Source of the DNA: Acidimicrobiia bacterium | GTDB taxonomy: Bacteria; Actinomycetota; Acidimicrobiia; Spongiisociales; JAENVV01 | NCBI GenBank assembly: GCA_024637275.1 | Contig: JAGXFS010000124.1 | Location: 1-42,220 of the forward strand | Direction of reading: 5' to 3' | DNA: 42,220 bases | In this document: piece by piece, positions 9,506 through 19,631 of the stretch | Layout: the number at the start of each line of letters is the position of its first letter | Position numbering within the stretch: the stretch's first letter is position 1 | Program-made: the position numbers and the translations under genes | The notes under the pieces: model-generated | The model's database searches: none | The model's input: the letters and a program-made list of their open reading frames with translations, nothing else | Told to the model about the DNA's origin: nothing

Positions 9506-10708
9506 CTACTCTCCTTGGCCGAGGCGAGCCTCGGCAGACCGGCGCAAACGCAGCGCATTCAGCCGGATGAAGCCCGCGGCATCGGCCTGGTCGTACACGT
9601 CGTCTTCTTCAAACGTCACCGTCGCCTGATCATACAGACGGTAATCAGACCGTCGCCCTTCGACATAGACGCCTCCCTTGTACAGCTTCAGGCGGGTCTC
9701 GCCCGACACGCGCTCCTGGGTCGTGTCGACAAAGGCCTGCAGGGCTTCACGCTCGGGCGAAAACCAGAAACCGTTGTACACCATGGCTGCGTACCGGGGA
9801 ATCAAGCTATCCCGCAGGTGCATAACCTCGCGGTCCAGCGTCAGGGACTCCACGGCCCGATGCGCGTAATGCAGCACCGTTCCCCCTGGTGTCTCGTAGA
9901 CGCCCCGCGATTTCATACCCACGAACCGGTTTTCGACGACGTCGACCCTGCCCACCCCATGGGCGCCCGCCAGTTGGTTGAGTCGGGCCAGGAGTGCGGC
10001 GGGTCCGAGCGTTTCACCGTTGACCGCAACCGGGTCCCCCGCCTCGTAGGTCACGGTGACGATTTCCGGTTCGTCAGGGGCGTCCTGGGGATCAACCGTC
10101 ATCTTGAACATATTCTTGGGGGGCGCTACCCACGGGTCCTCAAGCACTCCCCCTTCGTAGGAGATGTGGAGCAAATTGGCGTCCATCGAATAAGGTTTGT
10201 CCTTGGTCACCGGGACCGGAATGCCACGTGCCTCGGCATAGGCAATACAGTCGGCGCGTCCCTTCAAGTCCCATTCGCGCCACGGAGCGATCACCTTGAT
10301 GTCCGGCTTGAGGGCGTACGCCGATACTTCGAATCGGACCTGATCATTGCCCTTACCGGTAGCACCATGGGCGATGCCATCAGCTCCGGTAGCTTCGGCA
10401 GCTCGAACGAGGCCCTTGGCGATCACCGGACGGGCCAGTGCGGTTCCGAGCAGGTAGTGGCCCTCGTAAATCGCGTTGGCCCGCAGTGCGGGAAACACAT
10501 ACTCAGACACAAATTCCTCGGTCAGGTCCTCAGCGATCGCTTCAACCGCACCGGTGGCTATCGCCTTGACTTTCGCCTCTTCGACCTCTTCGCCCTGGCC
10601 GACATCGGCGGTGTAGGCAACCACCTCGACGTCGTATTCCTCTCTCAGCCACGTGAGAATGACCGAGGTATCGAGGCCCCCCGAATACGCAAGAACGATC
10701 TTTTTCAT
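9506..10708 (-). CDS. argG: Argininosuccinate synthase
   Basis: [39 protein letters not shown]. Confidence 0.98.
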   Translation of the reverse strand: MKKIVLAYSGGLDTSVILTWLREEYDVEVVAYTADVGQGEEVEEAKVKAIATGAVEAIAEDLTEEFVSEYVFPALRANAIYEGHYLLGTALARPVIAKGLVRAAEATGADGIAHGATGKGNDQVRFEVSAYALKPDIKVIAPWREWDLKGRADCIAYAEARGIPVPVTKDKPYSMDANLLHISYEGGVLEDPWVAPPKNMFKMTVDPQDAPDEPEIVTVTYEAGDPVAVNGETLGPAALLARLNQLAGAHGVGRVDVVENRFVGMKSRGVYETPGGTVLHYAHRAVESLTLDREVMHLRDSLIPRYAAMVYNGFWFSPEREALQAFVDTTQERVSGETRLKLYKGGVYVEGRRSDYRLYDQATVTFEEDDVYDQADAAGFIRLNALRLRRSAEARLGQGE

Positions 10709-11166
10709 CAGCCAGCTCCGATTTGTTCGAGGCGGTTCGCCAATCCGATACCGCCATATTGTTCATCTGCGACGATCATCACGGTGTCGTCGCCCGCGAT
10801 CGTTCCCAATACCCCATGCAACGGCGCCCCGTCAACCGCGCCAGCCACGACCCCGGCCGCCCCCGGTGAAGTCTTGATCACCACCAGATTGGCGGAAACC
10901 GAGATCGACTCAACGAACTCGATCAGTGCCCGTGACAGCGTCAAGAATTCCCCGTCAGCAGTGGAGTGGTCGTCCGGCAACACATACTGCAAGTGACCGT
11001 TGCGACGAGACTTGACGGCGCCGAGCGCATGCAGATCTCGAGATACGGTCGCCTGAGTCACCTCATGAGATTCGTCAAGAAGCAGATCCACAATTTCGCT
11101 TTGGCTCGAAACAACGTTCTCGAGCAGCAGTTTGCGGATGAGCCGTCGGCGTGAGGCGGTATTCAT
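10708..11166 (-). CDS. argR: Arginine repressor
   Basis: [48 protein letters not shown]-terminal [12 protein letters not shown]. Confidence 0.96.
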   Translation of the reverse strand: MNTASRRRLIRKLLLENVVSSQSEIVDLLLDESHEVTQATVSRDLHALGAVKSRRNGHLQYVLPDDHSTADGEFLTLSRALIEFVESISVSANLVVIKTSPGAAGVVAGAVDGAPLHGVLGTIAGDDTVMIVADEQYGGIGLANRLEQIGAG

Positions 11167-11208
11167 GAGCGCATAACGATACGAGTCGCCGAATATCCAT
11201 GCAACATG

Positions 11209-12105
11209 TCAGCGCGGCTCGATCATGGTGCCGATGCCCTCTGGAGTGAATACCTCCAAAAGGACCGCGTGCTGCACCCGTCCGTCAAGGATATGAGCTT
11301 GGGGAACGCCGGCCCGCATCGCCGAAATGCACGACCGTAGTTTGGGCACCATGCCGGCCGATGCCGATCCGGACGCAATCATGGATTCGAGTTCGGTGAT
11401 CCCGACCCGTGATAGCAGGGTCTCTTCGTCGCCAAGGTCCAAATAGAGGCCTTCGACATCCGTCAGATAGACCAGCTTTGTGGCACCCAACGCTTCTGCC
11501 AACGCCCCGGCCGCGGTGTCGGCATTCAGGTTGTAGGCGTGGCCATCGGCGCCGAGCGCTAGTGGGGCCACCACCGGCACGATACCCTGGCTCAGCATGC
11601 CGAGGACGAGCGTCGGGTCGACCGACTCGATCTCACCGACGAACCCGAGCCGCTCGTCTTTCGGAGTGGCCTTGAAGAGGCCGCCGTCGATCCCGGTCAC
11701 CCCGGCCGCCACCGCCCCATGGCCGCTCAGCAGGCGGACGATATCGGGGTTCACCTGCCCGGCGAGCACCGACTGGACCACACGGATCGTCTCCGAGTCC
11801 GTGACGCGGAGTCCGTCCACCCACTGGGGTTCAATGCCGGACTGGCTCATCGCTCTGGTGATCTGTGGCCCGCCACCGTGCACGATGACCGGCTTGATAC
11901 CGACCAGGCTCAGCAAGGTTATATCGCCCGCGAACGAGTCTCGCAGTTCATCACTCGTCATCGCCGAACCGCCATACTTGATGACTACGGTCTTGCCCTT
12001 GAAGGCCCTGATATACGGCGCGGCCTCGGTAAAGATTTTGGCTTTTGCCATGGTCGAAGCGATCCGGCTCTTGCGGGCACTCGGGGAGGTGTGTCCGGTG
12101 CTCAT
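11209..12105 (-). CDS. argB: Acetylglutamate kinase
   Basis: KTVVIKYGGSAM, KPVIVHGGGPQI, VYLTDVEGLY; start either ATG 12105 (overlaps argJ stop) or ATG 12051 (MAKAKIFTEA). Confidence 0.97.
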   Translation of the reverse strand: MSTGHTSPSARKSRIASTMAKAKIFTEAAPYIRAFKGKTVVIKYGGSAMTSDELRDSFAGDITLLSLVGIKPVIVHGGGPQITRAMSQSGIEPQWVDGLRVTDSETIRVVQSVLAGQVNPDIVRLLSGHGAVAAGVTGIDGGLFKATPKDERLGFVGEIESVDPTLVLGMLSQGIVPVVAPLALGADGHAYNLNADTAAGALAEALGATKLVYLTDVEGLYLDLGDEETLLSRVGITELESMIASGSASAGMVPKLRSCISAMRAGVPQAHILDGRVQHAVLLEVFTPEGIGTMIEPR

Positions 12106-13220
12106 GAGGGCGCTCCATTGAACTCGACGTATCCCGGGGTTAGGTCGGTCGAGATGATCGTGGCGGTTCCCGGACCCCAGCCAACTCGCACTTCGAGGGC
12201 AAAGTCATGGCGAAGAAGCAGACGCACGGCGGCCGGGTCGTAGTCCACCTGGCAGCCGTCTTTGGCGACCAACACACCTTCGTAGGCAACTGCGAAAGCA
12301 TCCGGGTCAATCATCACTTCGGACACCGCGGCTGCCTGAAGCAAACGACCCCAATTGGGATCGCCACCGTAGAAGGAAGATCGCACCAGGTCGGAATCTG
12401 TCATGGCCCGTCCGATTCGGCGAGCGGCGTCGCTAGTTGCCGCCCCGGTTACGGTCAGATGCACGACCCGATTGGTTTCTTCCCCGTCCCGGGCAATCAT
12501 CACGGCCAGTTCCATACATACCTCGGCCATCAGGCGTTTCACAACGGTCAGGTCGGCGCCGGTTTCGCTGGTGGCAAAAGCGATGACCGTGTCGTTCGTT
12601 GATTGACATCCGTCGATGTTGAGCGAGTTGAACGATGGCGCCACAGCCTCGCGCAAACAGGCGTCGAGGTCCGACGAACCGATATCAGCGTTGGTCGCTA
12701 CGACCGCCAACATCGTTGCCATGTCTGGACGAATCATTGCGGCACCCTTTGCCATACCCTGCACCATGAGGTCGCCGAACGAGCGCCGCGCCACCTTGGC
12801 AAAGGTGTCGGTTGTCCGGATGGCTTCTGCTGCATCGTTCCAACCGTCCTCGCCGAGTTCGATGCCGGTGAGGGCCGATTCGATATTGGCGATCGGCAAC
12901 TGGGGGCCGATGGGTCCGGTCGAACAGATCAAAATGTCCTCGACGGCGCAGCCGAGCGCTCCAGCGGCAGCCTGTTGCATCCGTTTGGCATTGGCCAACC
13001 CGACTGCACCGGTACCGGCGTTGGCGCAACCCGAATTGATAACGACTGCCCGCGCCTGCCCGGCGCTGGCGATCTGTCGACTCACAATCACGGGGGCAGC
13101 TGCGGCTTGGGATCCAGTGAATACAGCCGCACAGGGGACGGCCCTGCCCATATCGATCAGAGCCAGGTCACGTGCCCCGGATGCCTTGATGCCGGCCGAA
13201 ATACCCGCAGCCCGGATCAC
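12102..13220 (-). CDS. argJ: Bifunctional glutamate N-acetyltransferase/amino-acid acetyltransferase
   Basis: KGAAMIRPDMATMLAVVATNAD (autocleavage KGxxMIxPxMATML), GDPNWGRLLQA. Confidence 0.97.
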   Translation of the reverse strand: MIRAAGISAGIKASGARDLALIDMGRAVPCAAVFTGSQAAAAPVIVSRQIASAGQARAVVINSGCANAGTGAVGLANAKRMQQAAAGALGCAVEDILICSTGPIGPQLPIANIESALTGIELGEDGWNDAAEAIRTTDTFAKVARRSFGDLMVQGMAKGAAMIRPDMATMLAVVATNADIGSSDLDACLREAVAPSFNSLNIDGCQSTNDTVIAFATSETGADLTVVKRLMAEVCMELAVMIARDGEETNRVVHLTVTGAATSDAARRIGRAMTDSDLVRSSFYGGDPNWGRLLQAAAVSEVMIDPDAFAVAYEGVLVAKDGCQVDYDPAAVRLLLRHDFALEVRVGWGPGTATIISTDLTPGYVEFNGAPS

Positions 13221-14239
13221 GGCATCCAGCCCGACGCCGGCAGTCCGGCTGCTTCGTCAAAACCCAGCATGAGGTTGGCCGCTTGCAGGGCCTGACCGGC
13301 AGCGCCTTTGAGGAGATTGTCGATCACCGAGAGAATAATCGCATTCCCGGTCGACTCGTCGAGATAAACCGACACGATCGCCCGATTCGAGCCAACCGCC
13401 CACCGGGTCTGCGGGGGACCCGCTACTACCTGATAGAAGGGTTTGCCGTCCCCGAAATCGGCCAGGACGCCACGTAAATCGTTGGCGGTAACCCCTTCGG
13501 AGACCGGGACCGTGATTGTGGCGTGAATCCCTCTCAACATCGGGACCAGGTGTGGAGTGAAGGTAAGACGGACCGGCGCCCGACCGGTGTAGGCCTCTAG
13601 CGCCATCTCGATTTCGGGCCGATGCCGGTGTGTGGTCACCCCATAGGCTGCGACCCCTTCGGCAACGGCACCGAACAGGAGGCTCTCGCTCAGTGACCGA
13701 CCCGCACCCGACACGCCTGAGACGGCATTGACCACGATCGAGTCGAACCCAACCGCTCCGGCGGCGAGCAGCGGCGCGAGCCCCAACAGCGTGGCCGTCG
13801 GATAGCAGCCAGGTGCAGCCACTTTGTTCGTATCGCCAATGTCGACCAATTCCGGTAGGCCGTAGGTCCAATCCCCCAATTGGTTCGGAAACGGATGGGG
13901 CGCACCGTACGCAGCCTCGTATCGCTCTGCCGTATCCAACCGAAAGTCCGAACCGAGGTCGACCACCGCGACTCCTCGCCCGGCAAGCTCGCTAGCCAGG
14001 TGAGCCGACGCCCCATGAGGAAGGGCGAGGAAGACGATGTCTACGCCATCGAGGTCGGCAGTGTTCTGTTCCAGAATTCGGTCGGAGTCACCCAGCTGCG
14101 GGTGGACCTCTTCGAGTCGCTTACCTGCCTGCGAATGGGCTCCAAGATAAGTAATATCTAGTTCCGGGTGACCATCGATCAGGCGAATCAACTCGCCTCC
14201 GCCGTATCCGGAAGCGCCGAGAATCGCCGCAGATTTCAT
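13217..14239 (-). CDS. argC: N-acetyl-gamma-glutamyl-phosphate reductase
   Basis: AAILGASGYGGGELIRLIDGHP, KVAAPGCYPTATLLGLAPL active-site Cys. Confidence 0.97.
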   Translation of the reverse strand: MKSAAILGASGYGGGELIRLIDGHPELDITYLGAHSQAGKRLEEVHPQLGDSDRILEQNTADLDGVDIVFLALPHGASAHLASELAGRGVAVVDLGSDFRLDTAERYEAAYGAPHPFPNQLGDWTYGLPELVDIGDTNKVAAPGCYPTATLLGLAPLLAAGAVGFDSIVVNAVSGVSGAGRSLSESLLFGAVAEGVAAYGVTTHRHRPEIEMALEAYTGRAPVRLTFTPHLVPMLRGIHATITVPVSEGVTANDLRGVLADFGDGKPFYQVVAGPPQTRWAVGSNRAIVSVYLDESTGNAIILSVIDNLLKGAAGQALQAANLMLGFDEAAGLPASGWMP

Positions 14240-14252
14240 GTTGACCCCATCC

Positions 14253-14286
14253 GCATAATTATACAGCTATGCGCATAGACTCGCAA
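14253..14286 (-). promoter_or_regulatory. argC promoter with embedded palindromic operator
   Basis: Minus strand TTGCGA-17 nt-TATAAT (plus 14281-14286 and 14258-14263); the spacer contains perfect palindrome CTATGCGCATAG (14267-14278). Confidence 0.7.
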
Positions 14287-14290
14287 TTCG

Positions 14291-15844
14291 TCAGCCGGTC
14301 AGAGGTGACAAACCCAGGCTGGGTATCGGCGGCATCGCTTCGTCATAGAGCCAGGCATTCAAGAAATCAGTGAGGTCGCGACCGGTAACTGCCGCGACGG
14401 TGGCGACGAAGTCGGCCGTATCGGCGTTTCCGTACGCGAATTGCTTCTGGAACGTTCGAGCAATCTCGAAGAAGTCTTCATCCCCGACCTCGAGCCGTAG
14501 AGCATGGAGGGTCAATCCTCCTCGCAGATACACCGAAGCGTTGAAGATGTCATCCGCACGAGGAGAACCGGCCGGCGAGAACTGCCGGTACGCTTGCGCG
14601 GCTGCGACCGGTTCCGAGTCGGTGCCGTTCAAGAACTGGCGGCCGCTCATCAAATCATAGGACTGAGCGATCCGCACATCACGAAACTCCGGTCCCCGAG
14701 TTTCCTCGATCCAAAGCCATTGGGTATAGGTCGCGAACCCTTCGTTCAGCCAGATGTCGTTCCACCTGCGCAGAGACACCGAGTCGCCAAACCATTGATG
14801 GGCGAGTTCGTGGATCACCACCTCTTCACCCAGTCCAAGAATCTGGGTTCCAAAGGTTGACAACGTCTGGGTTTCGAGGGCTACCGCCACCTCGGAAGTT
14901 TCGAGAACCATCGCTCCGTACACCTCGAACGGATAGGGACCGAACCGCTCGGCGAGGAAATCGATCATCTCTCCTTGCCGGTCGAAGATGGACAGCGACG
15001 ATTCTCGAATGTCGACATCGAAGTAGTTCCGGATGTCCACACCAGCGGCACTCTGTTCCTCCACCCGCTTGAAGCCACCAACCCCAAACGCCAACAAGTA
15101 GGGGGCTACCGGGTCTCGGGTCTCGAACGTGTACGTGATGAATCCGTCGTCTCCTTGCACCGTGTCAATCAGCGTTCCGGAAGCCGCGGCGACGAGCGGG
15201 CCGGGTACTGAAATGGCGAGGCGATAGGTCGCTTTGTCGCTGGGATGATCGTTGGCTGGCATCCAGGAGGACGTGCCGTCCGGCTCACTGAGGGCGAAAA
15301 AACCATCTTGAGAACGTTGCATCCCCATCATGAATGTCGCAGCAGGCGAGTCGTAGGGTTCTGTAAGGCCGCTATAGGCGATCGACATCAAGAAGGACTC
15401 CCCCTTTTGCACGACCGCATCAGGATCGATTCTCAGTTCGCCACCTTCGTGAGTCCACTTCGCCGCGGCACCGTTGACGAGCACCTCTGACGGAAAGAGA
15501 ACGTCCAGATCTACCGACCAGGAGTCGAGGTTGTCAAGGGCGATCGCTTCGATTTCGGCGTGGCCCTGTAGTCGCCCCGACGAGGTGTCGAGGCGAATCG
15601 ACCCGTCAACATGTTGGACGTCGTATCCGGCATTGCCCAGATCCGGATAGAGCGGATCGCCAAGGCCATCTGCAGCATCAATGCCCGAGATCGCCCGAGA
15701 GGTCGATGGGCTTGCCCCCGACTCTCCCCCGGCGGTCGTGGTCGTTCCGCCTGAAGCGTCCGGAGTGCTGCTGCCGACGCAGGCGCCCAGCACGGCTCCC
15801 ACGACCACCAGGGCCACCGCCAGCTTCGCTCGATGCCTACCCAT
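14291..15844 (-). CDS. M1-family metallopeptidase, lipoprotein
   Basis: Lipobox LGAC at N-terminus; VVIHELAHQWFGDSVSLRRWNDIWLNEGFATY (HExxH-x18-E). Confidence 0.95.
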   Translation of the reverse strand: MGRHRAKLAVALVVVGAVLGACVGSSTPDASGGTTTTAGGESGASPSTSRAISGIDAADGLGDPLYPDLGNAGYDVQHVDGSIRLDTSSGRLQGHAEIEAIALDNLDSWSVDLDVLFPSEVLVNGAAAKWTHEGGELRIDPDAVVQKGESFLMSIAYSGLTEPYDSPAATFMMGMQRSQDGFFALSEPDGTSSWMPANDHPSDKATYRLAISVPGPLVAAASGTLIDTVQGDDGFITYTFETRDPVAPYLLAFGVGGFKRVEEQSAAGVDIRNYFDVDIRESSLSIFDRQGEMIDFLAERFGPYPFEVYGAMVLETSEVAVALETQTLSTFGTQILGLGEEVVIHELAHQWFGDSVSLRRWNDIWLNEGFATYTQWLWIEETRGPEFRDVRIAQSYDLMSGRQFLNGTDSEPVAAAQAYRQFSPAGSPRADDIFNASVYLRGGLTLHALRLEVGDEDFFEIARTFQKQFAYGNADTADFVATVAAVTGRDLTDFLNAWLYDEAMPPIPSLGLSPLTG

Positions 15845-15849
15845 TGTGC

Positions 15850-17235
15850 CTACGCATCATTCCCACTCTGGTTTGCCGCCCACTCGTCAACGAGGGCGTA
15901 GGCTGCGTCCGGGTCATAGGGACCATGTTCGATGCGATGTTCAAGCAGCATCGACATGATCTGACCTACCGCTTTCCCCGGTCCGATCCCCAGACGAGCC
16001 ATCACGTCGTTACCGTCGATCGGTGCTCGCAACTTGTCGAGCTCTTCTTGCTCGGCGAGCACCGCAATTCGCTCCTCGAGTTCGTCGATTCGCCTCGAAA
16101 TCGTTGCTGCCCGTTTGGCGTTGGCCGTTGTTACGTCCGACCGTACGAGTTGGTTGAGGTCCTCGAGCAGTTCCCCAGCATCGCGGGCGTACCGGCGCAC
16201 CGCCGAGTCCGTCCACCCCATTTTAAAGGTATGCGGGCGCAAATGCAGGAACACGAGTTGGCCAACTTCCTCCACGAACTGTTTGGGATAACGCAGTTCG
16301 CGGAGTCTCCGTCGCGCCATCCGGGCCCCAACCACCTCGTGGTGATGAAACGTAACCCCACCGGCGCCGAATTCCTTCGTGGCGGGCTTGCCGATGTCGT
16401 GAAGCAGCGCGGCCATTCTGATCCTGAGCTCTGGATCGGTCTTTTCGACCACGGCCAGCGTGTGTTCCCAGACATCTTTGTGGCGATGGAAAGGATCTTG
16501 TTGTTCGCTCAGGATCACCAGTTCCGGCAAGAAGCTGTCCGCGAGACCAGATCGAACAATGCCGCGCAATCCACGCGCCGGGAAGTCGCCGACGAGCAGC
16601 TTGGATAGCTCGTCGCGAATTCGCTCTGCCGAAACAATCCCTATACGAGCCGACATGTCATGAGCAGCTCGTTCGGCGACGGCGTCGCATTCGAACCCGA
16701 GCGTCGCCGAAAATCGATAGAGCCTGAGCATACGAAGCGGGTCGTCGGAGAAGGCGATCTCGGGGGCTAAAGGCGTGCGCAGCTCTTGCCTGGCGAGGCC
16801 AGCCAAACCGCCGAAGGGGTCGATGATTTGACCCGTTCCGATATCGAGAGCCATGGCGTTGATGCTGAAATCACGACGGGAGAGGTCGGTTTCGAGGTCG
16901 TCGCCAAACTCGACCCGAGGCTTGCGACTCCCATCGTCGTAGACCTCTGACCGGAACGTAGTGATCTCGAAACGCTGATCTTCTACTTGTAGGCCGATGG
17001 TGCCGAACTGCTCACCCATCGTAAACACTGCACCGAGCGGGTCGACAATTCTCTTGATGTCGTCTGGTCGGGCATTTGTTGCGAAGTCCAGGTCCTCTGC
17101 GGTCCGCTCGAGCAGCGCATCACGCAAGGAGCCTCCGACCAGGTACAGGTCGAAGCCGGCATCGGCGAAGCGGGCGCCAAGGCGCGACGAGGCAGAGTCC
17201 GGAGCGACGAGCCAGGAAAGGCGTTCAGGAATCAT
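15850..17235 (-). CDS. pcnA: CCA tRNA nucleotidyltransferase with HD domain
   Basis: LVGGSLRDALLERTAEDLDFATNARPDDI, RDFSINAMALD, HD motif RMAALLHDIGKPAT; neighbour of the sigM-trx locus as in mycobacteria. Confidence 0.93.
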   Translation of the reverse strand: MIPERLSWLVAPDSASSRLGARFADAGFDLYLVGGSLRDALLERTAEDLDFATNARPDDIKRIVDPLGAVFTMGEQFGTIGLQVEDQRFEITTFRSEVYDDGSRKPRVEFGDDLETDLSRRDFSINAMALDIGTGQIIDPFGGLAGLARQELRTPLAPEIAFSDDPLRMLRLYRFSATLGFECDAVAERAAHDMSARIGIVSAERIRDELSKLLVGDFPARGLRGIVRSGLADSFLPELVILSEQQDPFHRHKDVWEHTLAVVEKTDPELRIRMAALLHDIGKPATKEFGAGGVTFHHHEVVGARMARRRLRELRYPKQFVEEVGQLVFLHLRPHTFKMGWTDSAVRRYARDAGELLEDLNQLVRSDVTTANAKRAATISRRIDELEERIAVLAEQEELDKLRAPIDGNDVMARLGIGPGKAVGQIMSMLLEHRIEHGPYDPDAAYALVDEWAANQSGNDA

Positions 17236-17291
17236 CAGGGCTAGAGGATAGATCCTCCCGCCGCTTGGCTAGATCACCGATTTCACACGAA

Positions 17292-17325
17292 ACGAGGGCC
17301 GCACGCTCGTCGCGGCGACCCTCGT
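17292..17325 (-). terminator. Candidate hairpin terminator downstream of pilT-like gene
   Basis: ACGAGGG/CCCTCGT 7-bp plus CCGC/GCGG 4-bp stem; only a weak T-tract. Confidence 0.4.
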
Positions 17326-17401
17326 CCCTTACTCCGCCCGCAAAGTTCGGCTCCGAGCGGCCGAAGCCAGCTGGAACCCGTGCGGGTACCTGGCGCTGAA
17401 C

Positions 17402-18481
17402 CTACACCGAGATGAGTCCTTCTTGCTCGGCCTTAACCCGGAAGTCGTGGGGGTTCGAAGCCGATGTCATGGCCGTCTGGAACGAGATCTGACCGGCCTT
17501 GAACAGGCCGAGGATCGATTGATCGAACGTCTGCATGCCATAGAACTCAGACTCGGCGATGACCTCAATAAGGCTGTTGGTTTGAGATGAATCCACGATG
17601 CGGTCGTAAACCCGGCCGTTGTTCGTCATGATCTCAACCGCCGGCACCCGGCCGCCGTCTACTTTCTCAAGCAGCCGCTGGCTTACTACGCCCTTGAGCG
17701 TTGCAGCCAACATGATTCGAACCTGCTGCTGCTGGTAGGGAGGGAAGAAGTCAATGATCCTGCTGACCGACTCGGTCGCGTCAACGGTATGGAGCGTCGA
17801 CAACACCAGGTGACCGGTTTCGGCCGCTTGCAGTGCCGCCTTCACCGTCTCGGCGTCTCGCATCTCGCCAATCAGAATGATGTCGGGGTCCTGACGTAGT
17901 GCCCGACGCAGGGCCTCAGTGAAGTCCTTCGTGTCCATCCCGATTTCGCGCTGGGCGATGATCGAGAGCTTGTCACGGTGCAGGACCTCGATCGGGTCCT
18001 CGATCGTGATGATATTCACCCGACGGGTTCGATTCATGTAGTCGATGATCGATGCGAGCGTGGTGGTCTTTCCTGACCCGGTAGGGCCCGTGACCAGAAG
18101 GAGGCCGCGGGATTCTTGAGACAGCTTCTCCAGAACGGTCGGCAAACCCAATTCTTCGAAGTTCTGGGTCGACGGAAGTACGCGCCGCAGCACCAGGCTC
18201 ACTGAGCCACGCTGGCGATAGACGTTTACGCGGAAACGGCCCAACTCGGCCTTCCCGTATGCGAAGTCGGCCTCGTTCATCTCGCGAAACTCGGATGCGG
18301 CCCGCTGCGTGAAAATCGAATGCGCATACTCCTCGGTGTCGTTGGGGAGAAGCATGGCAAGGCTGGTCGGATGCAGCTCACCGTCAATGCGCATGACGGG
18401 CGGCGATCCAACCTTGAGGTGCAGGTCAGATGCACCCACTTCAATCATTTTTTTCAATAGCTCATCGAGCGAGGCAGACAC
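17402..18481 (-). CDS. pilT: PilT-family type IV pilus twitching motility ATPase
   Basis: LLVTGPTGSGKTTTLASIIDYMN Walker A, LRQDPDIILIGEMRDAETVKAALQAAETGHLVLSTLHT. Confidence 0.95.
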   Translation of the reverse strand: MSASLDELLKKMIEVGASDLHLKVGSPPVMRIDGELHPTSLAMLLPNDTEEYAHSIFTQRAASEFREMNEADFAYGKAELGRFRVNVYRQRGSVSLVLRRVLPSTQNFEELGLPTVLEKLSQESRGLLLVTGPTGSGKTTTLASIIDYMNRTRRVNIITIEDPIEVLHRDKLSIIAQREIGMDTKDFTEALRRALRQDPDIILIGEMRDAETVKAALQAAETGHLVLSTLHTVDATESVSRIIDFFPPYQQQQVRIMLAATLKGVVSQRLLEKVDGGRVPAVEIMTNNGRVYDRIVDSSQTNSLIEVIAESEFYGMQTFDQSILGLFKAGQISFQTAMTSASNPHDFRVKAEQEGLISV

Positions 18482-18535
18482 ACACCCTCCAGGTTCATTT
18501 ACGTACTTGATTCATCGGCCGGTGTGGACCGGTAC

Positions 18536-19555
18536 TTAACCGATCTCCCAAAAAGGACTGAGAGAAGCTGCCGTCAGGTCAATCGCTCGCCAGGCCGCAG
18601 ATGGAGACATAACCCCCTGCTTATCGGCGAATGCAAGTTCTCCGACCGCTCCGTCGATGGTGGCGGTCACCGACGCCTCGATGGCGGCCAGATCGTAACC
18701 ACCCTCCAGGAAATAGATGACCCGACGTTCGGGAGCCAGGCCGGCGATTCGACCAGCCATATCTCCGTAGTCGGATGCCACGAGGGCGCCGTCTGCCAAT
18801 GGATCGTCTCGATGGGCGTCATAGCCGGCTGAAACCAGGATCCAGTGGGGATCGAATTGGCGCACAATGGGTTCGATCAACCGCCCAAACGCTTCCCGAT
18901 AAGCATCCCCGGCAGTCCCGGCGGGGAACGCCAGATTGACGTTGAACCCGGCACCACGGCCGGTTCCTACCTCGTCAACCCAACCGGTACCCGGATAGAA
19001 GGGAAACTCGTGCAGGGAAAGGTAGAGCACGTCAGGGTCCTCGAAAAACAAGTCCTGCGTCCCGTTACCGTGATGGACATCGAAGTCGACGATCGCCACT
19101 CGCTCTCCCGCGTCCGCCAGATGCCGGGCGGTCACGGCGACATTGTTAAAAAGACAGAACCCCATTGCCTGGCTGGCTATCGCGTGATGGCCCGGGGGGC
19201 GCACGGCGAGAAAGGCCAGATCAGCCGCACCGTGTCTGAGGCCGGCAACCGCCTGAATTCCTGCTCCGGCGGCCCGCCTGGCTGCTTCCCAACTGGCCAA
19301 ACCGGCATAGGTGTCGGGATCCAGATAGCCACCTCCTGCCCGGCAGAAGGCCTCAATCGAGTCGACATAGGGAGCTGGATGGACCCTAAGCAAGGCGCCT
19401 CGGTCAACCGGCTCGGCCAACAGGTGATTAAGCTGTACCGAGGCGTTGTCGAGTCCGGCGAGAACCGCTCGAAGCCGGTCGGGCCGTTCCGGATGCTGGC
19501 GGCTCGACGCCTTGTGCTGCCCGAACACCTCGTGGTGGACCAATAAGAGTTCCAT
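18536..19555 (-). CDS. Histone deacetylase-family (AcuC / acetylpolyamine amidohydrolase-like) protein
   Basis: ATG at 19555 (MELLLVHHEVFGQHKASSRQHPERPDRL); RPPGHHA, IVDFDVHHGNGTQ, VSAGYDAHRDDPL, EGGYDL. Confidence 0.92.
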   Translation of the reverse strand: MELLLVHHEVFGQHKASSRQHPERPDRLRAVLAGLDNASVQLNHLLAEPVDRGALLRVHPAPYVDSIEAFCRAGGGYLDPDTYAGLASWEAARRAAGAGIQAVAGLRHGAADLAFLAVRPPGHHAIASQAMGFCLFNNVAVTARHLADAGERVAIVDFDVHHGNGTQDLFFEDPDVLYLSLHEFPFYPGTGWVDEVGTGRGAGFNVNLAFPAGTAGDAYREAFGRLIEPIVRQFDPHWILVSAGYDAHRDDPLADGALVASDYGDMAGRIAGLAPERRVIYFLEGGYDLAAIEASVTATIDGAVGELAFADKQGVMSPSAAWRAIDLTAASLSPFWEIG

Positions 19556-19631
19556 CTCCCCCACTCTGCCATAGTCGGTGCAACCACAACCGCCAGTAGG
19601 ACCATAGAGTATCGCCAACGAAGGAACACCT

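Noticed and set aside
9197-10996. 599-aa plus-strand ORF
   Set aside because: Lies entirely antisense to argH/argG/argR, which have strong family motifs; a high-GC mirror ORF.
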